Below are positions 25,238-33,937 of a stretch of 47,670 bases of DNA, one piece after another. The translations under genes were made by a program, and so were the position numbers. A model generated the notes under the pieces. The model saw nothing but the letters and a program-made list of their open reading frames with translations, searched no databases and had not been told where the DNA came from. How positions within the stretch are numbered: the stretch's first letter is position 1; every line of letters begins with the position of its first letter. Origin of the DNA: an uncultured Pelagibacteraceae bacterium (GTDB lineage Bacteria > Pseudomonadota > Alphaproteobacteria > Pelagibacterales > Pelagibacteraceae); NCBI GenBank assembly GCA_902537665.1, contig CACBCE010000009.1, forward strand, positions 1-47,670. The letters run 5' to 3'.

Positions 25238-25546
25238 ATGGAAATAGACCCTTTAATATTTAGACTTAGTATTTTTATTCTTTCAATATTTGTGGGATAT
25301 TATGTTGTCTGGAGTGTGACACCATCATTACATACTCCATTAATGTCGGTTACAAATGCAATTTCATCAGTAATTATTGTTGGAGCAATTATTGCAGGTT
25401 TGTCAGGAAATTCTGAAAGTATATTTAATACATCAAGTGTTTTTGGATTTATAGCAATAGCACTGGCAGCAATAAATATATTTGGAGGGTTTCTTGTGAC
25501 GCAGAGAATGTTAGCAATGTATAAAAAAAAGAAAAAAGATAAATAA
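25238..25546 (+). CDS. pntAB: NAD(P) transhydrogenase subunit alpha, membrane part (alpha2)
   Basis: A 102-residue protein that supplies the alpha-side membrane helices of transhydrogenase. Three hydrophobic segments are visible (about 7-27, 42-61 and 67-90), with the conserved HTPLMSVTNAISSVIIVGAI stretch between the first and second, and it ends in a lysine-rich cytoplasmic tail. The start is 1 nt after the pntA stop and the end overlaps the pntB start by 1 nt, so the three subunits are translated from one message. Confidence 0.95.
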   Translation: MEIDPLIFRLSIFILSIFVGYYVVWSVTPSLHTPLMSVTNAISSVIIVGAIIAGLSGNSESIFNTSSVFGFIAIALAAINIFGGFLVTQRMLAMYKKKKKDK

Positions 25547-26943
25547 TGATATCTGCAAACTTATCAGCAATTTTTTATTTAGTATCTGGGGTATTATTTA
25601 TACTTGCTTTGAGAGGTCTATCTTCACCTGAGACTTCTAGACAAGGAAACTTATTTGGAATTTTAGGCATGTTTATTGCAGTAACGGTAACCTTTTTATC
25701 AGTGGGTAACTTTTCAAGTGGATTTATTTTTGTTTTAGTCTTCATTTTAATAGGCGGATCTATTGGTGCTTTCATAGCATACAAAATACCAATGACAGCA
25801 ATGCCAGAGTTAGTAGCAGGCTTCCATAGTTTAGTTGGTCTTGCAGCTGTATTTGTTGCAATTTCAGCTTTTTTAAATCCTGAGGCATTTAATCTGGGAA
25901 AACCTGGAAATATTAAACTTGGAAGTTTAATTGAAATGTCTATAGGTGCAGCAGTCGGAGCGATAACATTTTCAGGCTCAATAATAGCTTTTTTAAAACT
26001 TCAGGGAATTATGTCTGGTTCACCAATTACATTCAAAGGTCAACATCCTTTGAATGCTATAATTTTAGTTTCAATAGTAATTTTGATTTACTTGCTATGC
26101 TCTACTCAATCATCTAATTTATTTTGGATATTGTTAGCCGTTTCTTTTTTAATAGGATTTCTTTTAATCATTCCAATAGGTGGGGCAGACATGCCAGTAG
26201 TGATATCAATGCTTAACTCTTACTCAGGTTGGGCAGCAGCCGGAATAGGGTTTACCTTAGAAAATACTGCCCTGATTATTACCGGCGCTCTTGTGGGTTC
26301 TTCTGGTGCGATTTTATCTTACATAATGTGCAAAGGTATGAACCGTTCATTTTTTAATGTAATTCTTGGAGGCTTTGGAGCAACAGAGGATAATTCTGGA
26401 GCTACAAAAAAGGAGCAAAGACCTGTTAAAAGTGGCAATGCGGATGATGCAGCTTTTCTAATGAAAAATGCCTCTTCAGTTATTATTGTCCCAGGATATG
26501 GAATGGCTGTTGCTCAAGCTCAACACGCTCTTAGAGAAATGGTGGACACTTTAAAGAAAAATGACATTAAAGTTTCCTATGCAATTCATCCTGTTGCAGG
26601 GAGAATGCCTGGACACATGAATGTTTTATTAGCTGAGGCAAATGTCCCGTACGATGAAGTTTTTGAATTAGAGGAAATAAATAATGATTTTGCAAATGCG
26701 GACGTAGCTTTTGTAATTGGTGCTAATGATGTTACAAATCCAGTAGCAAAAACTGATCCGCAAAGTCCTATTTATGGGATGCCTGTTCTTGATGTCGAGA
26801 AATGCAAATCAGTTTTATTTGTTAAAAGAAGTTTGTCACCTGGATATGCAGGTATAGATAACGATCTATTTTACAAGGAAAATACACTGATGTTGTTTGC
26901 AGATGCAAAGAAAATGACAGAAGATATTACAAAAAACTTATAA
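25546..26943 (+). CDS. pntB: NAD(P) transhydrogenase subunit beta
   Basis: A 465-residue beta subunit. The N-terminal two thirds is a bundle of about nine membrane helices, including AYKIPMTAMPELVAGFHSLVG and a GGADMPVVISMLNSYSGWAAAGIGF block, both strongly conserved parts of the proton channel. The C-terminal domain III binds NADP(H): PGYGMAVAQAQHALREM, HPVAGRMPGHMNVLLAEA, GANDVTNPVAK and VKRSLSPGYAGIDN are all present. With the two upstream genes it forms a complete enzyme in the inner membrane. The transaldolase gene follows after 6 nt. Confidence 0.96.
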   Translation: MISANLSAIFYLVSGVLFILALRGLSSPETSRQGNLFGILGMFIAVTVTFLSVGNFSSGFIFVLVFILIGGSIGAFIAYKIPMTAMPELVAGFHSLVGLAAVFVAISAFLNPEAFNLGKPGNIKLGSLIEMSIGAAVGAITFSGSIIAFLKLQGIMSGSPITFKGQHPLNAIILVSIVILIYLLCSTQSSNLFWILLAVSFLIGFLLIIPIGGADMPVVISMLNSYSGWAAAGIGFTLENTALIITGALVGSSGAILSYIMCKGMNRSFFNVILGGFGATEDNSGATKKEQRPVKSGNADDAAFLMKNASSVIIVPGYGMAVAQAQHALREMVDTLKKNDIKVSYAIHPVAGRMPGHMNVLLAEANVPYDEVFELEEINNDFANADVAFVIGANDVTNPVAKTDPQSPIYGMPVLDVEKCKSVLFVKRSLSPGYAGIDNDLFYKENTLMLFADAKKMTEDITKNL

Positions 26944-26949
26944 GTTAAA

Positions 26950-27648
26950 ATGACCATCAAAATCTTTTGTGATATTGCAGATTTACAAATCATAAAAAAA
27001 TTTAATAAAAAAAAGATTGTAAAAGGCTTTACAACTAATCCTAGCTTAATGAGAAAAGCAGGTGCTAAAAATTATCAATTATATTCAAAACAATTACTAA
27101 AAGTTTGTAATAAAAAGCCTATCTCTCTAGAGGTTTTTGCTGATGACCATAAGTCAATGTTAAAACAAGGAAAAAAAATAAGCGAATGGGGAAAAAATGT
27201 TTATGTTAAAATTCCTGTAGTAAATTCAAAAAACAGATTTAGTGGAAAAATAATTAAAGAATTAAATAGTCAGAATATTAAACTTAATATAACAGCAGTT
27301 TACACATCCAATCAAACAAAAAAAATTTTAAAAGTTATAAATAGAAAATCAAAAGTAATAATATCTATTTTTGCTGGAAGAGCGGGTGACACAGGTAAAG
27401 ATCCTGTACCAGAATTTATAAAAAGTATTAAATTAGCAAAGAATTTTAAGAACGTCGAAATATTATGGGCAAGTGTCAGAGAGCCATATAATTATGTTCA
27501 AGCAAAACAATTAGGTTGTCATATAATTACTGTTCCGCCAGCAATTATTGAAAAAATTCAAAAATTTGGAAAATCATTTGGCCAACTAACACTAGAAACA
27601 GTCAGAGCTTTTTTAATTGATAGTAAGAAATCTAAATTTAAAATCTAA
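26950..27648 (+). CDS. tal: Transaldolase family protein (TalC/fructose-6-phosphate aldolase-like)
   Basis: A 232-residue TIM-barrel enzyme. FCDIADLQII (6-15) holds the conserved aspartate, GFTTNPSLM (26-34) is the family signature, and YVKIP (85-89) contains the Schiff-base lysine K87. ITAVYTSNQ, FAGRAGDTG and LWASVREPYN follow in family order. The short length fits the TalC/MipB group, so either transaldolase activity in the non-oxidative pentose phosphate pathway or fructose-6-phosphate aldolase activity is possible. Transketolase at 33934 would be the partner enzyme. The stop codon ends 1 nt before the converging tRNA gene. Confidence 0.88.
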   Translation: MTIKIFCDIADLQIIKKFNKKKIVKGFTTNPSLMRKAGAKNYQLYSKQLLKVCNKKPISLEVFADDHKSMLKQGKKISEWGKNVYVKIPVVNSKNRFSGKIIKELNSQNIKLNITAVYTSNQTKKILKVINRKSKVIISIFAGRAGDTGKDPVPEFIKSIKLAKNFKNVEILWASVREPYNYVQAKQLGCHIITVPPAIIEKIQKFGKSFGQLTLETVRAFLIDSKKSKFKI

Positions 27649-27649
27649 T

Positions 27650-27726
<77 letters not shown>

Positions 27727-27731
27727 ATAAT

Positions 27732-27938
27732 TTAAATTCTATTTTTAAGCTTATTTAATTTTTTTACTCTTTTGATATTCTCTTGCAGTATTCTTTTTTT
27801 TTTTTCAGATGGCTTTTCATAAGTATTTTTTAACTTAATTATTTTAAAAAAACCATCTCTTTGGAGTTTTCTTTTTAAAACTCTTAAAGCTTGTTCTACA
27901 TTATTATCTTTTACTTCGATCTTAATAAATACCTCCAA
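27732..27938 (-). CDS. rpsU: Ribosomal protein bS21
   Basis: The open frame from TTG 27938 gives 68 residues. VKDNNVEQALRVLKRKLQRDG and YEKPSEKKKR identify bS21, a small-subunit protein that contacts the 3' end of 16S rRNA and aids mRNA binding. The real start is probably AUU at 27926-27924 (64 residues). GGAGG at 27936-27932 lies 5 nt before it, and the resulting start xKIEVKDNN has the same length before DNN as other alphaproteobacterial bS21 proteins. With the TTG start the Shine-Dalgarno sequence would fall inside the gene. A 12-codon frame from ATG 27957 runs across this site and stops at 27922. tRNA-fMet follows 5 nt downstream. Confidence 0.92.
   Translation of the reverse strand: MEVFIKIEVKDNNVEQALRVLKRKLQRDGFFKIIKLKNTYEKPSEKKKRILQENIKRVKKLNKLKNRI
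27932..27936 (-). promoter_or_regulatory. Strong Shine-Dalgarno sequence deciding the rpsU start
   Basis: GGAGG, continued by T, is a near-perfect complement to the 16S rRNA 3' end, unusual in this window where most genes lack a clear site. Five nucleotides separate it from the in-frame ATT at 27926, and no ATG, GTG or TTG lies at a suitable distance downstream. Confidence 0.6.
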
Positions 27939-28006
27939 AAAAGGATGTAAATATCATCTTTATAATTTTATGTCTATTAAATTTATTCATATTCTTTTAA
28001 TTTTTA

Positions 28007-28582
28007 TTATGTGTTATTTTTCTCTTTCTCTTTCTCTTTTTCTTTTTTTTCTCTCTTAACTCTTCTTTCAGCTTTTGCAATTGCATCCAAGAGATCTTTT
28101 TGAGTAAATAAATTTAATGCAATTGGATCTTTTGAGCTTAAATTATTATAATTCCAATAGCTTTTATTTCTTATTGATGTGACAGAATTTTTGGTAATTC
28201 CTACAAGTTTTGCTATTTGAGAGTCTTTGAGAATATTGTGTTGCTTTATCAACCATAAAGCAGAATCTGGCTTATCTTGTCTTTTTGATAAAGGGATATA
28301 CTTTTTGATCTTTTTTTCTTCATTTGATATTTCAACATCAAGACTCTTAATTTGCAGAGGTCTATCTTTGTCTTTCGATGAAAGTTCAATTTCTTCTCTG
28401 GATAATTGTCCTGTCATGATAGGATTATAGGCTTTAATACCTTTCGCAACCTCACCATCTGCAATACCTTGAACTTCTACTTCATGTAATTTACAAAAAT
28501 CTGCAATTTGTTTAAATGTAAGTGTTGTGTTTTCAACGAGCCACACAGCTGTCGCCATTGGCATTAAAGGTGCATTAGACAT
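28007..28582 (-). CDS. trcR: DUF1013 cell-cycle regulator TrcR
   Basis: A 191-residue protein of the alphaproteobacterial DUF1013 family. The N terminus MSNAPLMPMATAVWLVENTTL is almost invariant in this family. KQIADFCKLHEVEVQGIADGEVAKGIKAYNP and the second helix-turn-helix-like block DSALWLIKQHNILKDSQIAKLVGITKNSVTSIRNKSYWN also match, suggesting two DNA-binding-type domains. In Caulobacter the homologue is linked to cell-cycle transcription. The C-terminal tail is a Lys/Glu repeat encoded partly by three TCTCTT hexamers (28021-28038). It follows rpmE with no intervening nucleotides. Confidence 0.88.
   Translation of the reverse strand: MSNAPLMPMATAVWLVENTTLTFKQIADFCKLHEVEVQGIADGEVAKGIKAYNPIMTGQLSREEIELSSKDKDRPLQIKSLDVEISNEEKKIKKYIPLSKRQDKPDSALWLIKQHNILKDSQIAKLVGITKNSVTSIRNKSYWNYNNLSSKDPIALNLFTQKDLLDAIAKAERRVKREKKEKEKEKEKNNT
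28021..28038. repeat. Hexanucleotide tandem repeat TCTCTT x3
   Basis: Three perfect copies encode Lys-Glu pairs in the C-terminal tail of TrcR, inside a longer pyrimidine tract that runs to about 28056. Unit changes would stay in frame. Confidence 0.75.
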
Positions 28583-28810
28583 TTATTTTTTTTCTGATTT
28601 AAAATTTTGAAATTTTTTATTAAACTTACTTATTCTGCCTTTATCCATTAACTTTTGTTTACCACCAGTCCAAGCAGAATGTGATTTTGGATCAATTTCT
28701 AGTTTTAGAACATCTCCCTCTGAACCCCAAGTAGATTTTGTTTCAAAAACAGTACCATCAGTCATTTCAACTTTAATTTTATGATAGTTTGGGTGAATTT
28801 TTTTTTTCAT
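28583..28810 (-). CDS. rpmE: Ribosomal protein bL31
   Basis: A 75-residue protein of the large ribosomal subunit. [19 protein letters not shown], the [30 protein letters not shown] core and RISKFNKKF identify bL31. The CxxC/C zinc ligands are missing, so this is the zinc-independent form, usual in alphaproteobacteria. It is followed directly by trcR and preceded by the suhB-like gene, which ends 35 nt upstream. Confidence 0.95.
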   Translation of the reverse strand: MKKKIHPNYHKIKVEMTDGTVFETKSTWGSEGDVLKLEIDPKSHSAWTGGKQKLMDKGRISKFNKKFQNFKSEKK

Positions 28811-28845
28811 AGACAGTCTTATAGCAAAAGATTTTTTTAAAACAA

Positions 28846-29586
28846 TTAAAAGTTAACTACTTTTTTTTGAAATTCTTGGTTAATGTTTGAGTTTGAGGCG
28901 ATAATTTTTATATTTTTAAGATTGTTTAGATTTATATTATTTGTTATTCCCCCAGCTTCTCTAACTAAAAGTAATCCTGCTGCAATATCCCATAAATTGA
29001 GTTTTTTTTGAAAATAACCGTCATATCGACCGGCAGCAACATAAGCTAGATCAAGCGCTGCACAACCCGATTTCCTATTAATAAAATCAGCTTCTTTTTT
29101 TAAATTATCACCAATCGCAAATATACATTCATTCATGTCTTTCTTATTTGAAACTTTAATTCTTTGGTTATTTAAAAAAGCACCTTTGTTTTTTTCAGCA
29201 AAAAAAATCTCATCTTTTATTGGATCAAAAATTAATCCAGATACAATTTCATTAGATGATAAAAGTCCAATTGAAATAGCAAAATGTGGAATTCCATGTA
29301 AGAAATTAGTGGTTCCATCAATCGGATCAATTATCCATGTATTTTCAATATCTTTATTTTTTTTTTGTCCTCTTTCTTCACTAATAAATGAAAAATTTGG
29401 TCTTGCTTTTCCTAGCTCTTCAATAATTATTTTTTCTATTTTTAGGTCTGCATTGGTAACAAAATCTCTTTGACTTTTTTTAGAAACTTGCAATTTTTCT
29501 ATTTCTCCAAAATCTCTTATTAAAATTTTTGAGGCTTTCTCACTAGCTTTAATCATGACATTTAGATTTGCAGAAATAGAGTTCAT
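28846..29586 (-). CDS. suhB: Inositol monophosphatase family protein (SuhB-like)
   Basis: A 246-residue magnesium-dependent phosphatase. SEERG (68-72) and [19 protein letters not shown] (88-106) carry the metal ligands, and [15 protein letters not shown] near the C terminus completes the family signature. In bacteria these proteins hydrolyse inositol monophosphate or related sugar phosphates, and E. coli SuhB also takes part in rRNA antitermination. Which role applies here is open, though its position among ribosomal protein and efp genes fits the latter. The efp gene ends 4 nt upstream on the same strand. Confidence 0.88.
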   Translation of the reverse strand: MNSISANLNVMIKASEKASKILIRDFGEIEKLQVSKKSQRDFVTNADLKIEKIIIEELGKARPNFSFISEERGQKKNKDIENTWIIDPIDGTTNFLHGIPHFAISIGLLSSNEIVSGLIFDPIKDEIFFAEKNKGAFLNNQRIKVSNKKDMNECIFAIGDNLKKEADFINRKSGCAALDLAYVAAGRYDGYFQKKLNLWDIAAGLLLVREAGGITNNINLNNLKNIKIIASNSNINQEFQKKVVNF

Positions 29587-29590
29587 TTTA

Positions 29591-30151
29591 TTAAATTTTT
29601 TTAATATACTCTAAAGTTCGGGTATCTAAAATGATTTCATCTCCAGACTCAATGAAAGGAGGCACTTGGATACTAAGACCGTTATCCAATGTTGCGGGTT
29701 TATACGATGAAGAAACTGTTTGACCTTTTAAAGCAACATCTGTTGTTTTTATCTTACAACTAACTTGATTAGGTAAATCTATGGAAATTGGCTTGTTGTC
29801 ATAGAAGTTTATAGACACTTCTAAGTTTTCTGATAATAATTTTCCTTTCTCTCCAATTATTTTTTTTTTTATTTCTATTTGCTCAAAAGATTTTGGCTCC
29901 ATAAAAAAATGGTTATTTTCATCCTCGTATAAATAATTATATTTTGTCTCCTCTAAGGATGCCTTTTCAACTGTTTCACTTGATCTGAATCTTTCATTTA
30001 ATTTTGTATTTTTGTTTAAGCTTTTCATTTCGACTTGTGCAAATGCTCCACCTTTGCCAGGTTTTACATGTTGTGTTTTGAGCACTTGCCATAAGTCGTT
30101 TTTATATTCTAAAAGCATGCCAACTCTAATTTCTCCTGCATTTATTTTCAT
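29591..30151 (-). CDS. efp: Translation elongation factor P
   Basis: A 186-residue factor that relieves ribosome stalling at proline runs. The three-barrel architecture is evident from INAGEIRVGMLLEYKNDLWQV at the N terminus, the loop HVKPGKGGAF with the modifiable lysine K33, the GRR-like middle domain and the C-terminal VPPFIESGDEIILDTRTLEYIKK signature. A lysine at the loop tip suggests EpmA-type beta-lysylation or an unmodified form. No modification gene lies in the window. Its ATG overlaps the thiE stop in an ATGA arrangement, so translation may be coupled. Confidence 0.95.
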   Translation of the reverse strand: MKINAGEIRVGMLLEYKNDLWQVLKTQHVKPGKGGAFAQVEMKSLNKNTKLNERFRSSETVEKASLEETKYNYLYEDENNHFFMEPKSFEQIEIKKKIIGEKGKLLSENLEVSINFYDNKPISIDLPNQVSCKIKTTDVALKGQTVSSSYKPATLDNGLSIQVPPFIESGDEIILDTRTLEYIKKI

Positions 30152-30762
30152 TTTAATTTTTTAATTGCTTCTAATGGTTTTAATTTTTTATTATTCCAAA
30201 CGTAGCCTGAGATAGCTAAAAAGTTTGCTTTATTCAATAAAAGTTTTTTATAATTATCAGAATTAATACCGCCTATAGCAACAACTGGAATTTTTGTGTT
30301 TTTTTTCACTTTTCTTATTAAATCAGTATGAGCTTTAAATTTTATTATTTTTGTTTTTGAGTGATGAAAAGCCCCAAGCGCTATGTAATCAGCTCTATTT
30401 TTTACAGCTACTTTTGCTAATTTTACAGAGTTATGACAGGTAACTCCAATTATCTTATCACCAATTAACTCTCTTGCTTTTATAATATCCATATCATTTT
30501 GACCCAAATGACAACCATCTGCATTTAATTTCTTGGCAACTAAAACATCGTCATTAACAAGAAATTTGACTTTAAATTTTTTACAAATTTTCTTAATTTT
30601 TTCACCAATGATTATTTTTTTTTTAAAAGTTTCTTTTTTGAGCCTTAATTGAAAAAAACTCACTTTTTTTTGTTGAAGAACCTTGGTTAAATCTCGATAG
30701 AAAGAGTTATTAATTTTTTTTGGCGAAATGAGATAAATGAATTTTTTTTTATTGATTCTCAA
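30148..30762 (-). CDS. thiE: Thiamine-phosphate synthase
   Basis: A 204-residue TIM-barrel enzyme that joins HMP pyrophosphate and HET phosphate into thiamine phosphate. FFQLRLKKE (35-43), LVNDDVLVAKKLNADGCHLGQNDMD (substrate and pyrophosphate site), GVTCHNS and VVAIGGINSDN match the family. The usual FPTxTK loop reads FHHSKTK, a divergent form. SAR11 cells are known to lack de novo HMP synthesis and to import precursors, so a retained thiE fits. It overlaps fba by 14 nt and efp by 4 nt. No TPP riboswitch is possible in these overlaps. Confidence 0.85.
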   Translation of the reverse strand: MRINKKKFIYLISPKKINNSFYRDLTKVLQQKKVSFFQLRLKKETFKKKIIIGEKIKKICKKFKVKFLVNDDVLVAKKLNADGCHLGQNDMDIIKARELIGDKIIGVTCHNSVKLAKVAVKNRADYIALGAFHHSKTKIIKFKAHTDLIRKVKKNTKIPVVAIGGINSDNYKKLLLNKANFLAISGYVWNNKKLKPLEAIKKLK

Positions 30763-31759
30763 GTTCTTTAGACCATTTACCCTGAGCAGCTAATGTGTTC
30801 ATTTTTGCTCTTTGGTTAAAAATTTTTTGAGTTCCTTCAACATTTTTTGTGTCCTGGGACCAAAATTTTAATGCGCTTTGCTGAAGAGCTCTTCCATAAG
30901 AGTAACTCATTATAAAGTCGGTATCATTGCATTTATTAATCAAATTTAAATTTTCCGTTGCCTCTATTTCTGATTGACCACCAGATAAAAATGCTATTCC
31001 TGGTACTTCCGATGGAACAGAGTCTTTTAAACATTTAAGAGTTAACTTTGCTACCTCTTCTTTTGATATTTTATTTTTACATTTATTACCTGCTAAAATC
31101 ATATTCGGCTTTAATATAATTCCTTTCAAATCAACTTTATGTAAGATTAATTCTTCAAAACATCTTTTTATCACTTCAGAAGTCTTTTCATGACACTCTT
31201 TAGCTGAATGCTCGCCATCCATTAAGACTTCAGGTTCAACAATTGGAACCATATTACATTCTTGGACTAATGCAGAGTATCTAGCCAAGGCATGTGCATT
31301 AGATTGTATTGAGAGTCTACTTGGATGATTTTTTGATATATTATAAACACCTCTCCATTTTGTAAACTTAGCTCCTAATTTATAATATTCTTTTAATCTT
31401 TCTCTTAATCCATCCAAACCCTCGGTAATTTTTTCATTTGGTGAACCAGCTAAAACTTTTGCTCCAGTATCAACTTTAATACCAGGGGTACTGCCCATAT
31501 CAGAAATCAATTCTGGGATTTTGTTTTTTTTTGAGGTTATTTGTTTTATAGTTTCATCGTATAAAATTACCCCTCCGATACACTCAGTCATACTAGACGC
31601 ACTAAACAATGTTTCTCTAAATAATAAACGGTTTTCAGCTGTTGATTTAACTTTAACCGACTCTAATCTCTTAGTCATGGTTGTGGTACTCTCGTCAGCT
31701 GCAAGAATACCTTTTCCATTATTAAGTATTTTTAGTGCTATGTTATTTAATTCAGACAT
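30749..31759 (-). CDS. fba: Class I fructose-bisphosphate aldolase
   Basis: A 336-residue Schiff-base aldolase of the animal/plant type. GILAADEST (17-25) supplies D22, VPIVEPEVL (171-179) supplies E175 and E177, and ILKPNMILAG (215-224) contains the Schiff-base lysine K217. YGRALQQSALKFW is also present. It cleaves or forms fructose 1,6-bisphosphate in the cytoplasm. It is in one unit with tkt, gap and pgk; the stop of pgk lies 1 nt before its start. The C-terminal tail ends in QGKWSKELENQ and lacks the regulatory tyrosine of animal enzymes. Confidence 0.95.
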   Translation of the reverse strand: MSELNNIALKILNNGKGILAADESTTTMTKRLESVKVKSTAENRLLFRETLFSASSMTECIGGVILYDETIKQITSKKNKIPELISDMGSTPGIKVDTGAKVLAGSPNEKITEGLDGLRERLKEYYKLGAKFTKWRGVYNISKNHPSRLSIQSNAHALARYSALVQECNMVPIVEPEVLMDGEHSAKECHEKTSEVIKRCFEELILHKVDLKGIILKPNMILAGNKCKNKISKEEVAKLTLKCLKDSVPSEVPGIAFLSGGQSEIEATENLNLINKCNDTDFIMSYSYGRALQQSALKFWSQDTKNVEGTQKIFNQRAKMNTLAAQGKWSKELENQ

Positions 31760-31760
31760 G

Positions 31761-32939
31761 TTAGTTTAGAGCTTTTATACCAGGTAACTCTTTTCCTTCA
31801 AGATATTCTAAAAATGCTCCACCGGCAGTTGAAACAAAGTTAAAATTTTCTATTAATTGAATTTTATTGATAAGAGCTATTGTATCTCCACCCCCTACAA
31901 CTGAGTAAATCGAGTTATTTCTATTTTTTTTTGTAATAGCTTTTGCAATATTGTAACTGCCATTAGCAAAATTTGGATTTTCAAAATAACCTGCTGGTCC
32001 ATTCCAAAGAACTGTTTCACTATTTTCAATAATACTTTTTACCTTATCTAATGTTTTAGGACCAATATCCAAAATGATGTCATCATCTTTGATATTATTT
32101 AGTTCTTTTATTTGAGGTTTATCATCTAAATTTTTTCCAATCAAAACGTCCTCTGGGAAAATAATTTTACAAGAGTGACTTTTTAAAGTTTCAAAAATCT
32201 CTTTTATCATTAGATCACAATTTTCTTCTTTAATTGATTTACCTATTTGGTTCCCTTTGTATTTAATAATATTGTTAGCCATTCCACCAACAATGATAAT
32301 ATTATCAAATTTAGATATTAAATTTTTGATTATTCCAATTTTTGTTGAAATTTTTGATCCCCCAATAATACAAGTAATCGGTTTTTTTATTTCTGTTGTA
32401 ACTTTTTTTAAAGCACTAATTTCAGTTTCCAACTGTAGTCCAGCAAATGAGGGAAGAAATTCAGTAATTTTACTCACCGAGGCGTGCGCTCTATGTGAGC
32501 AAGAAAAAGCATCATTTACATACAGATCAGCTAGTTTAGCTAAATGTTGTGCAAAGTTAGTGTCATTTTTTTCCTCCTCTTTGTAAAATCTAATATTCTC
32601 TAAAAAAACTATTTGATAGTTTGGATCTTTAAACAAATCCTCTTTTTTTAATTTAAAAATATCTTCTTTTACTAGTCTAATTTTTCTATTAATTTTTTTT
32701 TCAATATTTTCACAAATTGGTTTAAGTGAGAGATCTGTAATTACCTTACCTTTTGGCCGTCCCACGTGAGAAATTATTATGATTTTCGATTGTTTTTTTA
32801 TTAAAAAATCTATGATTGGAATAATCTTATTTATTCTTGTTTCATCAGTAATTGACCCATTTTTTAATGGGACATTTAAATCCAATCTTAGCAAAACTTT
32901 TTTTTTATCAAGATTTTTCTGGTTTTTTATACTATTCAT
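31761..32939 (-). CDS. pgk: Phosphoglycerate kinase
   Basis: A 392-residue two-domain kinase that interconverts 1,3-bisphosphoglycerate and 3-phosphoglycerate with ADP/ATP. LLRLDLNVPLKNG (16-28), the SHVGRPKG basic patch, NIRFYKEEEKND, and CSHRAHAS in the N-terminal domain, then IIGGSKISTKI and the GGGDTIALI and STAGGAFLEYLEG nucleotide-site blocks are all intact. The start codon overlaps the gap stop by one nucleotide (TAATG), and fba follows. The length is normal for bacteria. Confidence 0.97.
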   Translation of the reverse strand: MNSIKNQKNLDKKKVLLRLDLNVPLKNGSITDETRINKIIPIIDFLIKKQSKIIIISHVGRPKGKVITDLSLKPICENIEKKINRKIRLVKEDIFKLKKEDLFKDPNYQIVFLENIRFYKEEEKNDTNFAQHLAKLADLYVNDAFSCSHRAHASVSKITEFLPSFAGLQLETEISALKKVTTEIKKPITCIIGGSKISTKIGIIKNLISKFDNIIIVGGMANNIIKYKGNQIGKSIKEENCDLMIKEIFETLKSHSCKIIFPEDVLIGKNLDDKPQIKELNNIKDDDIILDIGPKTLDKVKSIIENSETVLWNGPAGYFENPNFANGSYNIAKAITKKNRNNSIYSVVGGGDTIALINKIQLIENFNFVSTAGGAFLEYLEGKELPGIKALN

Positions 32940-33937
32940 TAAGAAATCTTATGAAGATATTCTGCTATATCACACATCCTATTAGAAAAACCCCATTCAT
33001 TATCATACCAAGCTGAGATTTTTCCCATATTTTTGCCAACCACATTTGTTAAACTTGCATCAATAATTGATGAGGCAGGATTATGATTAAAGTCAATCGA
33101 CACAAGTTTTTCTCTTGTGATTTCAATAATTTTATTTTTTTTACTAAAATCTTCAAATACTGAATTTATTTTTTCAATACTCAAATCTTTTTTTGTACAG
33201 AAGACAAGTTCAATTAATGAAACATTAGGGGTTGGCACTCTCATTGCTATACCCTCTAATTTTCCTTTAAGGGAAGGAATTATTTCACCTATAGCTTTTG
33301 ACGCACCAGTAGAAGTTGGTACGATTGATTGACTAGCGGATCTAGCTCTTCTAGGATCTTTATGTGAATTATCCAAAATTCTTTGATCGCTTGTAAATGC
33401 ATGTATGGTTGTCATAAAACCTTTTTCTATTCCAAAATTTTCATTTAAAATATAAGCAACTGGTGCTAGGCAGTTTGTTGTGCAAGATGCAGCAGAAACG
33501 ATTTTATCTTCTTTTTTTAATTCGGACTCATTTACTCCAAAGACAATAGTTTTATCTGCATCTTTACATGGAGCTGAGACAATCACTTTTTTTGCTCCAT
33601 TATTAAGATGTGGTTGCAATTTATCTTTAGAATTAAATTTTCCAGTACATTCAAATACATAATCAACACCATATTTTTTCCAATTAATTTCATTTAAATC
33701 TGTTTCTTGACCAAAAGAAATTTTGTTTTTATTTACAATAAGATTATTCTGATCATAGCTTATATCAGCTTTAAATTTTCCATGGATTGAATCATATTTT
33801 AAAAGAGTTGAGCATGTCTCAGAATTTGTTCTATTGTTAATATGTTTAATTTCTATTTTTTTGTTTCTTTCAAAAATAGAGCGAAGTATCATTCTTCCTA
33901 TTCTTCCCATTCCATTAATACCAATTTTTATTTTCAT
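32939..33937 (-). CDS. gap: Type I glyceraldehyde-3-phosphate dehydrogenase
   Basis: A 332-residue enzyme with [14 protein letters not shown] (6-19), catalytic C152 in [12 protein letters not shown] and H179 in [11 protein letters not shown], and a normal [14 protein letters not shown] end. At the end of the second strand, where NAD-specific enzymes have an aspartate (the NDL/NDP motif), this protein reads N34-N35-R36. Loss of the aspartate and gain of an arginine suggest NADP can be used, which is inference. The start overlaps the tkt stop by 4 nt (ATGA). Together with pgk and fba it covers the reversible lower part of glycolysis or gluconeogenesis. Confidence 0.95.
   Translation of the reverse strand: MKIKIGINGMGRIGRMILRSIFERNKKIEIKHINNRTNSETCSTLLKYDSIHGKFKADISYDQNNLIVNKNKISFGQETDLNEINWKKYGVDYVFECTGKFNSKDKLQPHLNNGAKKVIVSAPCKDADKTIVFGVNESELKKEDKIVSAASCTTNCLAPVAYILNENFGIEKGFMTTIHAFTSDQRILDNSHKDPRRARSASQSIVPTSTGASKAIGEIIPSLKGKLEGIAMRVPTPNVSLIELVFCTKKDLSIEKINSVFEDFSKKNKIIEITREKLVSIDFNHNPASSIIDASLTNVVGKNMGKISAWYDNEWGFSNRMCDIAEYLHKIS

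Noticed and set aside
24145-25546. Possible frameshift splitting pntA
   Set aside because: The two-gene alpha1/alpha2 form is normal in alphaproteobacteria, and both parts start and stop at proper domain limits.
30749-30762. TPP riboswitch upstream of thiE
   Set aside because: thiE starts inside fba, leaving no leader, and no thi-box sequence was seen.
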